Positions 53,413 through 53,520 of a DNA stretch of 53,520 bases are shown here, piece after piece. Numbering within the stretch: position 1 is the first letter of the stretch; the number at the start of each line of letters is the position of its first letter. The stretch covers positions 1-53,520 of the forward strand of contig JAUSAZ010000182.1 in NCBI GenBank assembly GCA_030652255.1, read 5' to 3'. Origin of the DNA: Myxococcales bacterium (lineage in GTDB: Bacteria; Myxococcota_A; Polyangia; Polyangiales; Ga0077539). The notes under the pieces were generated by a model, which saw only the letters and a list, made by a program, of their open reading frames with translations, searched no databases and was not told the origin of the DNA. Made by a program: the position numbers and the translations under genes.

Positions 53413-53520
53413 GTTGAAACCCACGGCAGCCAAGGGAAAACCCGCGGCGGGCTGGTCACTGTGCCTGGACATCGGACAGGCCGCTTGCGGCCTTCACCTT
53501 AGGCTGCCGTGGGTTTCAAC
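53413..53520. repeat. REP-like palindrome, element 2 (truncated by window end)
   Basis: GTTGAAACCCACGGCAGCC (53413-53431) pairs perfectly with the last 19 bases of the window (53502-53520). Inside is the same core as at 37349-37411: GCGGGCTGGTC, GCCTGGACATCGGACAGGC, GGCCGCTTGCGGCC and CTTCA. Sequence right of 53520 is unknown, so the element may continue. The upstream 53341-53412 part contains GCAGCCGCGGGTTG, partly similar to the arm. Confidence 0.85.

Overview
The window is a high-GC, gene-dense bacterial chromosome segment. I place it in the Myxococcota, probably Polyangiales/Sandaracinaceae-like; this is inference with no marker gene present. The support is a set of lipoproteins with Val/Asp/Pro- or Thr/Asp-rich linkers after the lipobox, a Myxococcus-type Cys-rich (DUF4215-like) repeat protein, an active Ser/Thr kinase and a degenerate one, PEGA and TPR envelope proteins, a standalone enhancer-binding-type regulator and a CHAD protein. 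I saw no rRNA, tRNA, CRISPR array, prophage or complete insertion sequence.

Layout. 1-860: a multiply frameshifted nucleotidyltransferase remnant. 862-4284: a sugar-phosphate operon (mannose-1-phosphate guanylyltransferase, phosphomannomutase/phosphoglucomutase, ROK glucokinase) feeding GDP-mannose and hexose phosphates. 4285-4817: a non-coding 303-bp-pitch direct repeat with a bulged hairpin. 4818-8867 (minus): FAD oxidase, Cys-rich lipoprotein, methyltransferase. 8912-11160: two near-identical paralogues of a coiled-coil membrane protein flanking a two-gene HNH-nuclease cassette. 11362-19591 (plus): DUF4397 lipoprotein, alkylsulfatase-like metallo-beta-lactamase protein, NmrA-like reductase coupled to a 724-aa protein of unknown family, Cys-rich lipoprotein, dihaem cytochrome c lipoprotein. 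19605-21152 (minus): GltB-like FMN protein. 21525-26914: a tightly coupled three-gene secreted/envelope operon of unknown function with atypical base composition at its 5' end, ending in a divergent OmpA-like lipoprotein. 26960-30456: gpmI, SlyD-like FKBP, pcnB. 30525-34648: Ser/Thr kinase, PEGA protein, repeat lipoprotein, CHAD protein. 34662-42446 (minus): patatin, cupredoxin-like lipoprotein, a REP-like palindrome, aspartate aminotransferase, P450, zinc-ribbon pseudokinase, a MITE with target-site duplication, HAD phosphatase. 42487-45704: TPR protein divergent from an SppA-type protease fused to an outer-membrane-like N-terminal domain. 45708-50252 (minus): SWIM zinc-finger protein, alpha/beta hydrolase, VWA-like lipoprotein. 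50573-53277: NtrC-type regulator, biotin carrier protein, CPBP protease, then a second REP-like element running to the window end.

The best-supported unusual items are the 427-bp MITE (135-bp perfect terminal inverted repeats, 9-bp target duplication), the two REP-like elements that share a core but have different self-complementary outer stems, the three-gene envelope operon at 21.5-26.9 kb, the HNH cassette between duplicated genes, the SppA fusion and the zinc-ribbon pseudokinase. All functions are read from motifs by eye; no database search was possible.
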